DNA of 42,609 nucleotides from JANXQE01 sp035651635 (GCA_035651635.1 DASRFK010000165.1:1-42609); one strand, 5' to 3'. Counted from the first letter of the stretch, positions 7,762 through 16,850 are shown. Numbers and translations are program-made. The notes: a model not told the origin generated them from the letters alone.

Positions 7762-10104
7762 TCAACGCCTTAGTCGATAGAACCGCGCCGGTCCGCTGTT
7801 CGTCTCGATGATAAACTGAAATCCGCCGGAACTTGCCGGTGTGAGGGTTGACGGCGACCACGGCGCGTTCAACCCATTACGGAACTCCAGCACGTAATTC
7901 GTCAATGCCGCAGGCCAGGAGACCTTAACCTGGTTGACCAACGCTCCAATCGAAAGTAACGCCAGCGGCTGGACCGTTGTGACAATACTATCGCTATTGT
8001 CCCCCGGCGCCGGATCGGTGTAATCGCTGTCCACAGTCACGCTGGCGGTAATGTCCCCTCTCACTTGCGGCCGGACAGTCACAAACGCGCCCAGGGAACC
8101 GCCGGTCACCAGATTGGTTGCGCTGCCAATCAGCGTCGGACCATTAGTGGCTAGCAGCCAACCCGGGGGAAGACTTACGGCGACAATCGTGACGTTTGTG
8201 GGCAAGGTATTCGTGAAGGTCACGTTGGGAGCGGCGAATGGACCTTTGTTAAAGATGGAAATCGTAAAGGTCAAGTTGCTGCCCACCGTAATCGGATTAG
8301 CGGAGTTGGTAATTGAAACCGTTAAATCGCTCGTGTAGTCGAGAACAAAACTCGCGGTGCTCGTGTTAGTTCCTCCCGGGCCGCGGACGGTGATTGGGCC
8401 AGTTTTCGCCCCGACCGGAACTGTGGCGACGATCTGTGTGTTATTGAGCGAAACCACCGCCGCCGCCAAACCGAAAAACGATACCGTGCCACCCAGAAAA
8501 TTCAGTCCGTGGATAGTGACATTGTTTCCCGGCAAGCCATGAGTCGGAGTGAAGTCGGTAATCCGAGGAGCGCCGTAGAATATTCCGGAGCTGGAGGCGG
8601 TGCCTGCGGGCGTCGTGACCGAGACGGGGCCGCTGAGGGCGTTGTCGGGCACAGTCGCGCTTAAGGAAGTGTTGTTGCTCACGATGAATGCAGCCGCCGC
8701 CGTCCCGCCGAACGCTACCGACGTGGCGCCAAGGAAATTTTGGCCCAGAACCGTCACGGTGCTGCCCGGTCCACTGTTGGTCGGCGACACGCTGGAAATT
8801 GTAGCCGGGAGGAAAAACCGGTTCGCATTGGTGTCGCTGCCCGCTGCCGTGGTCACACTGATCGGGCCGGTGAAGGTTCCGCTTGGGACTTTTACGACTA
8901 GATTCGTCGAGGTGATGGTGGTGGGAGTCGCTGCCTGAACTCCGTTGAACCGAACCACCGGCGTGCTGGCGTTGAGGTTGACGCCCGTAATCTGCACGGT
9001 TGTTCCGGGAGGTCCGGCAATCGGTGAAAAGCTTAGGATAGTCGGAGCGACAACAAAGTTTGTGGCCGAGAATGCCGACCCACCAGGAACCACCACCCGA
9101 ATCAATCCGGTGGCAGCCCCCGTGGGAACGCGCACGGAGATCCTGGAATTGCTCTGAACAGTGAAATTCGTCGAATTCACCGTGCCGAACAAGACGGCGG
9201 AAGCGTCTAGCAGGTTGGTGCCGTTGATCACCACGTTAGTGTCCGCTCGTCCTGAGGTCGGGGAAAAGCTGGTGATGGCAGGACTCCCGAAGAAATTGGA
9301 GGAGGTGACGAAACTTCCCCTTAGCGTGAAGACGGCGATGGGTCCCGTGAGCACTCCCACGGGCGGTTGCACCTGGATCAGCGTGTCGGAATTGGCCGTT
9401 AAGGCTACCCCATTTTTGCCGCTGAACGTCACGTTCGTGGCGCCCGTAAAATGCAGCCCGGCGATTTGGACCTTTGTCGACGTGCCGCCCGTGATCGGAG
9501 AAAAGTCGGTTATGTACGGTCCTGGACCGACCACGATAAACGCGGTAGGGCTGTTGCTCGTGCCGAAAATCGTACTGACCGTAATCGGCCCGTTAGTGGC
9601 GCCCGCCGGCACCCGAGTGGTGATCTGCGTGCCATCCGCGTTGGGGGTGAATTGGGTGGCGCTGACTCCAGCAAATTTGACACCGGTAGTATTCGTCAGG
9701 TGCACGCCGCTAATCATGACCGTGTCATTCACCGAGCCAAGGAGCGGGGTGAAACTCAAGATGAACGGGCCCGTCCCCACCGCCAGAAAGTCGTCGGTCG
9801 TAAACTGCGGAGTCCCGGCGCCTTGCTGGATACTGATCGGGCCGGTGGTAATGCCGCTGGGAACTGCCACGGTTATGAGCGTATCGCTGTTGAGGAACAC
9901 CACGTTCGCCACCGCTCCGCTGCCGCCATTCGAGAACCGAACTGTGAAGCTGCCGGAGCTAAACCCGCTGCCGATTAACTGGATTCGGTCGCCGGGCGCT
10001 CCGGCAGTGGGCGTGAAACTCGCGATCACCGGAGCCGCCAACGCCGGGCTGAATGCTGCCAGTACACAAAACGTAGCTGAAAAGAATATTTTCTTTGAGT
10101 TCAT
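7762..10104 (-). CDS. Secreted protein with seven IPT/TIG repeats and a DUF11 domain
   Basis: 780 residues from the ATG at 10104, chosen because the signal peptide (MNSKKIFFSATFCVLAAF, cut near ALAAP) begins exactly there. An upstream in-frame start at 10143 would add an Arg-rich stretch incompatible with export. Seven consecutive IPT/TIG repeats of about 78-85 residues follow. Each opens like ITDFSPTxGxxGTxVxIxGxNF and includes a VPxGAxTGPIxV strand. After them comes a DUF11-type domain (about 590-710, TVSITNSANPITVGSNLTFT). The final 65 residues match the C-terminal module of other proteins here and end in FYRLRR. Such Ig-fold arrays are typical of extracellular adhesive or cell-wall proteins; no enzymatic domain is visible. 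Confidence 0.85.
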   Translation of the reverse strand: MNSKKIFFSATFCVLAAFSPALAAPVIASFTPTAGAPGDRIQLIGSGFSSGSFTVRFSNGGSGAVANVVFLNSDTLITVAVPSGITTGPISIQQGAGTPQFTTDDFLAVGTGPFILSFTPLLGSVNDTVMISGVHLTNTTGVKFAGVSATQFTPNADGTQITTRVPAGATNGPITVSTIFGTSNSPTAFIVVGPGPYITDFSPITGGTSTKVQIAGLHFTGATNVTFSGKNGVALTANSDTLIQVQPPVGVLTGPIAVFTLRGSFVTSSNFFGSPAITSFSPTSGRADTNVVINGTNLLDASAVLFGTVNSTNFTVQSNSRISVRVPTGAATGLIRVVVPGGSAFSATNFVVAPTILSFSPIAGPPGTTVQITGVNLNASTPVVRFNGVQAATPTTITSTNLVVKVPSGTFTGPISVTTAAGSDTNANRFFLPATISSVSPTNSGPGSTVTVLGQNFLGATSVAFGGTAAAAFIVSNNTSLSATVPDNALSGPVSVTTPAGTASSSGIFYGAPRITDFTPTHGLPGNNVTIHGLNFLGGTVSFFGLAAAVVSLNNTQIVATVPVGAKTGPITVRGPGGTNTSTASFVLDYTSDLTVSITNSANPITVGSNLTFTISIFNKGPFAAPNVTFTNTLPTNVTIVAVSLPPGWLLATNGPTLIGSATNLVTGGSLGAFVTVRPQVRGDITASVTVDSDYTDPAPGDNSDSIVTTVQPLALLSIGALVNQVKVSWPAALTNYVLEFRNGLNAPWSPSTLTPASSGGFQFIIETNSGPARFYRLRR

Positions 10105-10255
10105 TTGACTGTGGTACAGCCTTCTTCGTCCTCTGCGCCTCACGCCGCCCGGCTTTTACCTACCATATGTCATAGCGAAATGGCGTTCGTAAAGCAACGC
10201 CGATTGACTTAATTGACTAGCACTTTCAGGCCAAGGCTTTGTGTTATCTTCGTGT

Positions 10256-11218
10256 ATGGATAAATCCACCCTGCGCGTCGGCAAGCGCAAAATCCCCGTG
10301 TCAAATCTCGACAAGATCTTGTACCCCGGCGGCCAATTCACCAAGGCCTCCGTTATTGATTACTACTCCAGGGTCGCGCCGGTTCTGTTGCCGCATTTCA
10401 AAAAGCGGCCAGTGACGCTGGTGCGCTATCCGGACGGCGTCCTCAAAAAATCATTTTACGAGAAGAACGCACCCGGCTTTACGCCCGAATGGGTGCATAC
10501 CTTTCCCGTTCCGCGCACCGAAGGAGGCGTCATTCAGTACGTTCTAATCGATGATATCGCCACGCTGGTCTGGGCCGCAAATCTAGCCGCGCTCGAACTC
10601 CATCCTTTCCTGCACCGCGCGCCGAACCTCGACCGGCCGACCCATATCGTTTTTGATTTGGATCCCGGTGAAGGGGCGGACATTTTGACCTGCGCAAGCG
10701 TCGCGTTTCTCGTCCGAGAGTTGCTCGCCCGCCTGAAGTTGAAGGCTTTCCCCAAAGTCTCCGGTTCGAAAGGCATCCAAATTTACGTCCCGCTGAACAC
10801 TCCGGTTTCCTACGATTTGACGCAGGCCTTTGCGCGGGCGGTGGCCGAGTTGCTGACCCGCGAGCATCCGCGGCTGATCGTGGCGAACATGTCCAAGGCT
10901 CTGCGCACCGGCAAAGTGTTTATTGATTGGAGCCAAAATTACCCAACGAAGACCACGGTCGGCGTATATTCGCTCCGAGCAAAGCACCCGCAGCCATTCG
11001 TTTCCACGCCCATCCGATGGGCAGAGTTAAAGAATGCGCTGCAGATTGGGTCATCAAAATCTCTGTACTTCCTACCCGACGCCGTTTTGTCGAGAATCCG
11101 AGAATGGGGGGATCTCTTTGCGCCAGTTTTGAACCTCAGGCAGCGGCTTCCGCAAAATTTTATTAAAATGCCGCCTGCCGGGGCCGCCGGCCGGCGTCCG
11201 CGGTCACCGGGGTCTTGA
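10256..11218 (+). CDS. Stand-alone LigD-type DNA polymerase (archaeo-eukaryotic primase-like POL domain)
   Basis: 320 residues from the ATG at 10256; an in-frame GTG at 10241 would add five residues. The whole protein is the polymerase/primase domain of bacterial LigD. It has the metal-binding pair in FDLDPG (D134, D136), the third Asp in VFIDWSQN (D224), and the SGSKGIQIYVPL strand (169-180). It has no ligase or phosphoesterase domain, and no ku gene lies in the window. LigD POL domains fill gaps and add ribonucleotides during non-homologous end joining; here the partner ligase and Ku must be elsewhere if they exist. The SGxKG motif is followed by Gln where many homologues have His. The C-terminal 15 residues are Pro/Gly/Arg-rich. 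Confidence 0.88.
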   Translation: MDKSTLRVGKRKIPVSNLDKILYPGGQFTKASVIDYYSRVAPVLLPHFKKRPVTLVRYPDGVLKKSFYEKNAPGFTPEWVHTFPVPRTEGGVIQYVLIDDIATLVWAANLAALELHPFLHRAPNLDRPTHIVFDLDPGEGADILTCASVAFLVRELLARLKLKAFPKVSGSKGIQIYVPLNTPVSYDLTQAFARAVAELLTREHPRLIVANMSKALRTGKVFIDWSQNYPTKTTVGVYSLRAKHPQPFVSTPIRWAELKNALQIGSSKSLYFLPDAVLSRIREWGDLFAPVLNLRQRLPQNFIKMPPAGAAGRRPRSPGS

Positions 11219-11396
11219 CCAATCCAGATGCTCAATCTTCAATGCACCCGCTCCCTGAGAGAGCGACAGTGGTCAGTTTTATCCGGGGACCCTCTTCACT
11301 TTGTTCGATTCCCGGGATGATGTTAGCGAATGTTTTTGGTTAGCCTGGATTATGCCGCCTCGTATAAGCTATTGCGCCGGGACGGGCTGTGCTTTA
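11219..11396. other. Intergenic stretch upstream of the first MITE-like copy
   Basis: No gene, tRNA or clear promoter was seen here. A TTCGATTCCCGGG string near 11303 resembles a tRNA T-arm but no acceptor or anticodon arm pairs with it. Confidence 0.4.
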
Positions 11397-11518
11397 GAGC
11401 GTGTTTTAGAAATACCGACTTGGACGTGGGAGTTTGGGTTCGGAGTCCCGCCTTTAGGCGGCGCCGGCGCCAAAACCGCCCGAAGGCGGGACTCCAAACC
11501 GGATTCTAAAATACGCTC
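11397..11518 (-). repeat. MITE-like palindromic element, copy 1 (122 bp)
   Basis: It begins GAGCGTGTTTTAGAA and ends with the near-perfect inverse (14 of 15 bp). The interior folds into a long hairpin: the GGAGTCCCGCCTTTAGGCGG arm has 18 of 20 bases complementary to the other arm. The reverse complement aligns over its full length with the element at 16851-16972, which is also 122 bp. A TTA triplet flanks both ends, possibly a target-site duplication. There is no coding capacity, so any movement would need a transposase in trans. Confidence 0.75.
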
Positions 11519-11574
11519 TTAGGCCCGAAGCCGTCCTCGACCTGCCGCTGTTCGCGGTGGTCGAACAAAACTTT

Positions 11575-13629
11575 ATGTCTTTACTCATTGAGAGAACCGC
11601 CGGAGCGGCCGCACGAGTGAGCCTGAAGCTCCTGGTCATGAGCCTCCCTTGGCTCGGGTTCGGTATCTACGGCCAATCCACCCCGGCGCCTATAGCTGGT
11701 CCACTCATAAAAGCTCCGCCTCCCGCGCCCCCAATCTATCAGATCGCTTCGCCACCCGGCGGGAGTGGGCCGCCGGCCAAACCGCTTGGCCTCATAGGCT
11801 ATTCCATCGGACAGCCCACCGATGAGGAGCAGCTTTACCTCGAGTTGCTTAACCGGATGCGGGCCAACCCAACCGCCGAAGGCATCCGTCTGGCCGCGAG
11901 TACCGACCCTGACATCCTGTCGGCTTACACACGGTTCGGCGTCGACCTGAACCTGATGAAACTTGAGTTCGCCACCAACCCGCCGGTTCCGCCGCTGGCC
12001 ATGAATGCGCAGCTAACGGCGGCCGCGCGCTGGCATAGCGGGGACATGTTCACCAACCAGTACCAGGGCCACTTCCAAACCAACGGCACGCTCGTGCTCG
12101 ATCCGGGCGCACGAATTGCCACCAATGGCTACAAGGCTTCGGCCTGGGGCGAAAATGTCTATTCGTATTCAGACTCGGTCGAGTTCGGGCATGCGGGGTT
12201 CGCCGTCGACTGGGGTCCTGGAACTGGCGGGATGCAAAACCCGGCGGGGCATCGGCAAAACATGCTTTCACCGGTGTTTCGTGAAGTGGGGGTTGGCGTG
12301 GTGGACGGCGTCAACGGCAGCGTGGGGCCGCAACTTGTGACCGAAGATTTTGGCAGCCAGAGCGGCTCACCGGCCTTCATCACGGGCGTGGTCTATTTCG
12401 ATCTGAATGGCAATGGCGCGTATGACATCGGCGAAGGCATCGGTGGCATTATGATCAACACGCCCGGGTCGACTTACTTCGCGCTCAGCGCCAACTCCGG
12501 CGGGTATGCCATCCCGGTGACATCCAATGGCAACTATGTACTCACCTTCACGGCTACAGGCCTGAGCAATCAGGTCTCCGTTTCGATCAGTGGTTTGCAC
12601 AATGCGAAAGTCGACTACGCCTTGAGCTATTCGCCACCCTCAATTTCCGGTCCAACTCCTGCCACGCTGAATCAACCGAACACATACACCTTCACCGCCG
12701 TGCCGGGCGCGACGGGATATCAATGGCTGCAAGCGGGATTGGCTGCGTATGGGCTGGTAGAAGGCGCTGAAAACGGTCTGGCCAACGTCACGGCGGTCAC
12801 GACTCCGGGATATTCGGTGATCAACAGCGATTTCCAGGCCTCAGGTTCTTCCTCCTTCAATCTGGCCCATTTACAGCCCACCGCTCAAACACTCTCTTTA
12901 AATGCCAACCTCCTGGTGCGAACCAATAGCCAACTGACCTTTGCCGAGATGCTGGGATACGCGGCCAACAATGAGGTCGCTCAAGCGCAGATCTCAACCG
13001 ATGGCGGCCAGACCTGGCAAACTCTCTGGAGCGAGGCCGGCAACGACGGGAGTTCGCCAGTTGATTCGAGCTTCCTCAATCAGAACATTTCGCTGGGATC
13101 GTACGCCGGCCAGGTGGTGCAGGTGCGGTTTACGTATCTGTTCTTATCTGGAACTTATTTTCAGCCGCAAAGCGGGCTGCCGGTCGGATTTTTCGTCGAT
13201 AATATTGCGGTTTCAAACGCGGAGCAGGTAACCGGAGCAGTGACCAACACGGTGAGTTCTGGCAGTTCTTTCGCTTTCACCCCCACGCTTGCAACGAACT
13301 ACCTGCTGCAGGTTCGGCCTCAGCTTGGCAGCCGAATTCTAGCTTGGGGCCCACCCTTCCGTCTAAGTGTTTCCGACTCCACCCCCGCGCCTGTCATTAA
13401 TGTGATTTCAGCGCCGGTGCTTTCCGGCGGCCAGGTTCAAATCGACTTTGCAGTTACGAGCTATCGCTCCGGGATGAGCTTGCAGTTGCTTCGTTCGAGC
13501 GACCTGGGTGGTTCCTGGACCCAAGACACCTCCGCCAGCCTGCAAACCATCGTGCCCAATTCGCAGTTCCGATTTACCACCTCAACTGCCGGCGCCCAGC
13601 ATCTGTTCTTCAAAGTCCGAGGGCTTTAG
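11575..13629 (+). CDS. Secreted CAP (SCP/PR-1) domain protein with additional beta-sandwich domains
   Basis: 684 residues from the ATG at 11575; a GTG at 11557 and a GTG at 11617 are alternatives, the latter giving the neatest signal peptide (SLKLLVMSLPWLGFGIYGQ). After a Pro-rich linker, a CAP domain spans about 85-270, seen from EEQLYLELLNRMRANP, LTAAARWHSGDM, SAWGENVYSYS and GHRQNMLSPVFREVGVG; the His and Glu residues of the CAP cavity are present. It is followed by an SdrD/CnaB-like repeat with a DLNGNGAYDIGEG turn (about 273-345), a galactose-binding-like beta domain (about 400-560) and a C-terminal module ending LFFKVRGL. The product is extracellular and its function is unknown; bacterial CAP proteins are often surface-associated. 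Its last codons are duplicated by the small insertion described at 13624. Confidence 0.82.
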   Translation: MSLLIERTAGAAARVSLKLLVMSLPWLGFGIYGQSTPAPIAGPLIKAPPPAPPIYQIASPPGGSGPPAKPLGLIGYSIGQPTDEEQLYLELLNRMRANPTAEGIRLAASTDPDILSAYTRFGVDLNLMKLEFATNPPVPPLAMNAQLTAAARWHSGDMFTNQYQGHFQTNGTLVLDPGARIATNGYKASAWGENVYSYSDSVEFGHAGFAVDWGPGTGGMQNPAGHRQNMLSPVFREVGVGVVDGVNGSVGPQLVTEDFGSQSGSPAFITGVVYFDLNGNGAYDIGEGIGGIMINTPGSTYFALSANSGGYAIPVTSNGNYVLTFTATGLSNQVSVSISGLHNAKVDYALSYSPPSISGPTPATLNQPNTYTFTAVPGATGYQWLQAGLAAYGLVEGAENGLANVTAVTTPGYSVINSDFQASGSSSFNLAHLQPTAQTLSLNANLLVRTNSQLTFAEMLGYAANNEVAQAQISTDGGQTWQTLWSEAGNDGSSPVDSSFLNQNISLGSYAGQVVQVRFTYLFLSGTYFQPQSGLPVGFFVDNIAVSNAEQVTGAVTNTVSSGSSFAFTPTLATNYLLQVRPQLGSRILAWGPPFRLSVSDSTPAPVINVISAPVLSGGQVQIDFAVTSYRSGMSLQLLRSSDLGGSWTQDTSASLQTIVPNSQFRFTTSTAGAQHLFFKVRGL

Positions 13630-13675
13630 CTGGGTAGTGTCGTAATATCCAAATTAAGACACTACCTTTAGCTGG
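13624..13675. repeat. 32-bp palindrome flanked by a 10-bp direct repeat at the end of the CAP gene
   Basis: CTTTAGCTGG occurs at 13624-13633 (containing the CAP gene stop TAG) and again at 13666-13675. Between them and overlapping their edges is an inverted repeat: GGTAGTGTC pairs with GACACTACC (13633-13641 with 13658-13666), with a further TAAT/ATTA stem inside and a 6-nt loop. The arrangement looks like an insertion with target-site duplication. It could alternatively serve as a hairpin terminator, though no T-tract follows. Confidence 0.6.
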
Positions 13676-13835
13676 CTGCGCTTGGCAGGGAGATCGCGCT
13701 GTGATGTTCTGCCTGCGTTCAGCGTCGGAACGAACGTAGCGCAGACTTGCGGTCGACTTGCGGTCCGCAGAAACGTCAGAACTGAGTGTGGGTGCAAGAA
13801 AAGGGCTTTGTGTCAGCCGGTGATCGACCGTTGCT

Positions 13836-14014
13836 GCGGGCAGAATGCCCGCGCGCCGGCGCGCGGACTTGCAGTCAGACTTTTAGTCTGCCGTACCGCA
13901 GAGTTTCTACTCTGCCCGGCTCCCTACGCCGGCTTGGCCAGGAACTCACCTCACCGCGAGCAACGCCCAGCCGACTGAAAGTCGGCGATACAGCAGGCTG
14001 GAAACCCTGCGCTA
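13836..14014. repeat. Mosaic of short palindromic stem-loops
   Basis: Successive stem-loops fill most of the gap between the CAP and TPR genes: GCGGGC/GCCCGC (13836-13852), CAGACT/AGTCTG (13876-13890), GCAGAGT/ACTCTGC (13898-13915), GCCGACT/AGTCGGC (13970-13986) and GCAGG/CCTGC (about 13993-14010). Linkers such as GCCGTAC, GCGATAC and GCGCTAC recur, while the paired words differ. The block 13966-14014 is shared, inverted, with 26290-26338. The rest of the gap (13676-13835) shows no gene; frames crossing it are repeat artefacts. Confidence 0.65.
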
Positions 14015-14024
14015 CATGTCCTGA

Positions 14025-14531
14025 CTAAAGCACTTTAATCTCCGGCCAGAGCGGCGCCAGGTCGTCATCTTTGAGCGCTCGCTGCCGGATTTGTTCCTTG
14101 TCACCGAGCGCAAAGGCGCGCTTGAACCAGTTTCGGGCGGCGTCCATGAGATTCATTTGGCAGGCGTAACAGGAAAGGTTGTAGGCGATCATTTCGACGT
14201 CGGGAAACTTCTTCGAGGCGGGCAGCAAAGCCTGCCAGGCCTGCTCGAGGCCACCACCTGCTACACGCCGCAGGGCATAGGCCTGGTGCAGCCATCCCGA
14301 GGCGCGCTCGGGCGCCACCCGCAGGAGTGTCCGAGCCGCCTCCAGGCCTTCTTGCCATTCTTTGCCCTCGGCGCAAATAGCCCAACGCACCTCCAAGACA
14401 TCCGGATGAGATTGCAGTTCTTCCTTGAGTTGGTTCAACTCGGCTTTCGCTTCGGTGCAGTTGCCCAATTCCAGCCACCCAACAGCATGAAGCAGGTAAT
14501 GGGACTCGGGAAAATCCAATGGCGGTGGCAT
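14025..14531 (-). CDS. Tetratricopeptide-repeat protein
   Basis: 168 residues, no signal peptide. The sequence is almost wholly paired helices of TPR type: SHYLLHAVGWLELGNCTEAK, EWQEGLEAARTLLRVAPERA, GGLEQAWQALLPASKKFPDV and NLMDAARNWFKRAFALGDKE each fit the helix A/helix B pattern with Ala/Gly at the packing positions. It is probably a cytoplasmic protein-interaction scaffold. It is transcribed divergently from rsmD, with 97 bp between start codons. No enzymatic motif is visible and partners are unknown. Confidence 0.78.
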   Translation of the reverse strand: MPPPLDFPESHYLLHAVGWLELGNCTEAKAELNQLKEELQSHPDVLEVRWAICAEGKEWQEGLEAARTLLRVAPERASGWLHQAYALRRVAGGGLEQAWQALLPASKKFPDVEMIAYNLSCYACQMNLMDAARNWFKRAFALGDKEQIRQRALKDDDLAPLWPEIKVL

Positions 14532-14628
14532 GCACTAAGGGATCATTTCCCATAGCACGTGTCAACTGTTCCGAGGGTCCAAGTCCGCTCCGGCTTGTCA
14601 TAGCCGGCGGGGAGACTAACCTCAAGAC

Positions 14629-15213
14629 GTGCGAATCACTGGTGGCAAAGCCGCGCGCCGATTGCTGCGCGTGCCGAAAGGGTTGGATGTCCGTCCGACA
14701 CCCGACCTGGTCAAACAGGCCTTATTTAACAGTTTAGGCGAGCGAGTCGTTGGAGCTCACGTCCTGGAATTATTTGCCGGCACCGGGGCCCTCAGCCTGG
14801 AATGCCTGAGCCGCGGTGCTCTTTCGGCAGTTTGCATCGAAAAATCGGCACGCCACGCAGCGGTGTTAAAGGAAAATTTTCAAACTGCGGGCTTTGCGCA
14901 CGAGGTCTTCCAGGTCCGGATCCAGGATGTTTTTACGGCACTTAGCCAGCTCGAAAATCGCCGGTTCGAACTGATCCTGGCCGATCCACCCTATGGCGAG
15001 AAGAACGTGGACCGCCGATCCGACTCCTTTGCGCAGCAGTTGTTGGACGACTCCCGAATACCCGGACTGCTCAAGCCGGAAGGTTTATTCGTTCTGGGCC
15101 ACAGCAAACGCGACACCCTCGAAGTGCCCGCCCGCTGGATTGAGACGAAACTTTTGAAGCACGGGGACAGCCGCATCCGGTTTTTGCGAGCCGCCGAGCC
15201 CGGAACTATTTAA
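14629..15213 (+). CDS. rsmD: 16S rRNA (guanine-966-N2) methyltransferase RsmD
   Basis: 194 residues from a GTG at 14629; the opening RITGGKAARRLL matches the family's R(I/V)IxGxxxGRxL start. SAM-binding motif I is ELFAGTGALSLE (47-58), the acidic end of strand 2 is VCIEKS, and the catalytic motif IV is ADPPYGEK (DPPY at 119-122). The length is normal for RsmD, which methylates G966 of 16S rRNA in the assembling 30S subunit. It converges on guaA with only 19 bp between their stops and no clear terminator. Confidence 0.92.
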   Translation: MRITGGKAARRLLRVPKGLDVRPTPDLVKQALFNSLGERVVGAHVLELFAGTGALSLECLSRGALSAVCIEKSARHAAVLKENFQTAGFAHEVFQVRIQDVFTALSQLENRRFELILADPPYGEKNVDRRSDSFAQQLLDDSRIPGLLKPEGLFVLGHSKRDTLEVPARWIETKLLKHGDSRIRFLRAAEPGTI

Positions 15214-15232
15214 GCTACTAACTTAACTCTCA

Positions 15233-16774
15233 CTATTCCCATTCAATGGTTCCCGGCGGCTTGCTGGTGATATCGAAGCAAACCCGGTTCACGCCCTTGA
15301 CTTCATTGATGATGCGGTTGGAGAGCGTCTCGAGCAGCTCGTAGGGCAGCTTGACCCAGTCCGCGGTCATTCCGTCCTGCGATTCAACGGCGCGCACCGC
15401 GATGGTGTAATCGTAGGTGCGTTCGTCGCCCATGACACCCACGCTGCGCACGGGCAACAACACGGCAAAACTCTGCCAGATTTTGTAATACCAATCCGTC
15501 GCCTTCATCTCTTCGACGACAATCGCGTCCGCATTGCGCAGGATTTGCAGACGGGACGGGGTGACTTCGCCCAGGATGCGCACGGCCAATCCTGGACCGG
15601 GGAAAGGTTGGCGCAAAACAATCTCGCGGGGGAGGCCCAATTCCAAGCCCAGCTCGCGAACCTCGTCCTTGAACAGACACTTGAGCGGCTCAATCAGTTC
15701 GAACCGCATTTTTTTTGGCAATCCCCCAACGTTATGATGGCTCTTGATCATGGCCGCCGGGTTGCCGGCGATGGGCACGGATTCGATTACGTCGGGATAC
15801 AGGGTGCCCTGCGCCAGAAATCTGGCCTTGCCGGCGCGTTTGGTGGCTGTCTCGAATACTTTAATGAAGGTGGCGCCAATGATTTTGCGTTTGCGTTCCG
15901 GCTCGGTCACACCTTTGAGGCGCCCCAGGAACAGGCGCGAGGCCTCCTCGTATTGAAGCTTCATGCGAAAGTGGCGCCCAAAGACCTCCCGCACGACCGT
16001 GGCTTCCCTGCCGCGCAACAAGCCATTATTGACGAAAATACAGGTCAACTGCTCGCCGATGGCCTTGTGCAGCAGCGCCGCCGCCACGCTCGAATCAACA
16101 CCGCCGCTGAGCCCGAGAATGACCCGCTCCGCCCCAACCTTGGCCCGGATATTTTCCACCGCCTGATCGATGTAACTGTGCATCGTCCAGTTTTTGCCAC
16201 AGCCGCAGATGTTATGGACAAAATTGGCGAGAATCTCTTTGCCGTGCGGCGTATGGACCACCTCGGGATGGAACTGTAGTCCGAACATTCGGCGGTTTTG
16301 GCTTTCCAACGCCGCGTAGTCCGAGTTTTCCGTGACGGCGACCGACTTGAAGCCTTTGGGCAGCTTCGTGAGCTTGTCGCCATGAGAGTTCCAGACCTGA
16401 AGGGTCTCGGGAAGATTGGCAAACAGCGGACAAAAACTATCTTTGACTCGCAGCGTGCCTTTGCCGAATTCACGTTTGGCGCCCGATTCGACTTTGCCGC
16501 CGAGATAGTGGGCCAGCAGCTGGAGACCATAACAGATGCCGAGGATGGGCAAATCCAGCTTGAAGATCTTCGGATCCGGCAGCGGCGCGTTGCGCGCATA
16601 CACACTGGCCGGACCGCCGGACAGAATGAGACCTTTAGGTGCCATCGCGCGCAATTCGTCGGCTGGGGTGTCGTAGCGGACGATAATCGAATACACATTG
16701 CATTCACGGATGCGCCGCGCGATTACCTGGGTATATTGAGAGCCGAAATCCAGAATGACAATTTGCTCTGTCAT
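15233..16774 (-). CDS. guaA: GMP synthase (glutamine-hydrolysing)
   Basis: 513 residues, close to the usual length. The N-terminal class I amidotransferase domain (about 4-190) has the nucleophile in GICYGLQLL (C81) and the His-Glu pair in FHPE (H169, E171). The ATP-pyrophosphatase domain follows with the PP-loop SGGVDSS (223-229), and the C-terminal dimerisation domain ends in KPPGTIEWE as in other GuaA proteins. It converts XMP, glutamine and ATP to GMP in purine synthesis. It is a single gene with no purine neighbours. The start MTEQIVILDFGSQYTQ is canonical. Confidence 0.97.
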   Translation of the reverse strand: MTEQIVILDFGSQYTQVIARRIRECNVYSIIVRYDTPADELRAMAPKGLILSGGPASVYARNAPLPDPKIFKLDLPILGICYGLQLLAHYLGGKVESGAKREFGKGTLRVKDSFCPLFANLPETLQVWNSHGDKLTKLPKGFKSVAVTENSDYAALESQNRRMFGLQFHPEVVHTPHGKEILANFVHNICGCGKNWTMHSYIDQAVENIRAKVGAERVILGLSGGVDSSVAAALLHKAIGEQLTCIFVNNGLLRGREATVVREVFGRHFRMKLQYEEASRLFLGRLKGVTEPERKRKIIGATFIKVFETATKRAGKARFLAQGTLYPDVIESVPIAGNPAAMIKSHHNVGGLPKKMRFELIEPLKCLFKDEVRELGLELGLPREIVLRQPFPGPGLAVRILGEVTPSRLQILRNADAIVVEEMKATDWYYKIWQSFAVLLPVRSVGVMGDERTYDYTIAVRAVESQDGMTADWVKLPYELLETLSNRIINEVKGVNRVCFDITSKPPGTIEWE

Positions 16775-16850
16775 GGTCCGATTGAAAAACGGTTACTGTG
16801 GTGGCCGCTCAGTCCTTTGGCGAGACAAAAGTGCGCTGGAAAGCTGGAAA

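Noticed and set aside
9161..10108. Plus-strand ORF of 315 codons
   Set aside because: It is the reverse shadow of the IPT-repeat gene, kept open by the regular repeat composition.
11299..11320. tRNA-like T-arm string TTCGATTCCCGGG
   Set aside because: No acceptor stem, D-arm or anticodon arm can be paired around it.
13682..13978. Short plus-strand ORF in the gap after the CAP gene
   Set aside because: It runs through the palindromic repeats and its product reflects them; no start signal or family similarity is seen.
15545..16279. Plus-strand ORF of 244 codons
   Set aside because: It is antisense to guaA, which is intact and canonical.
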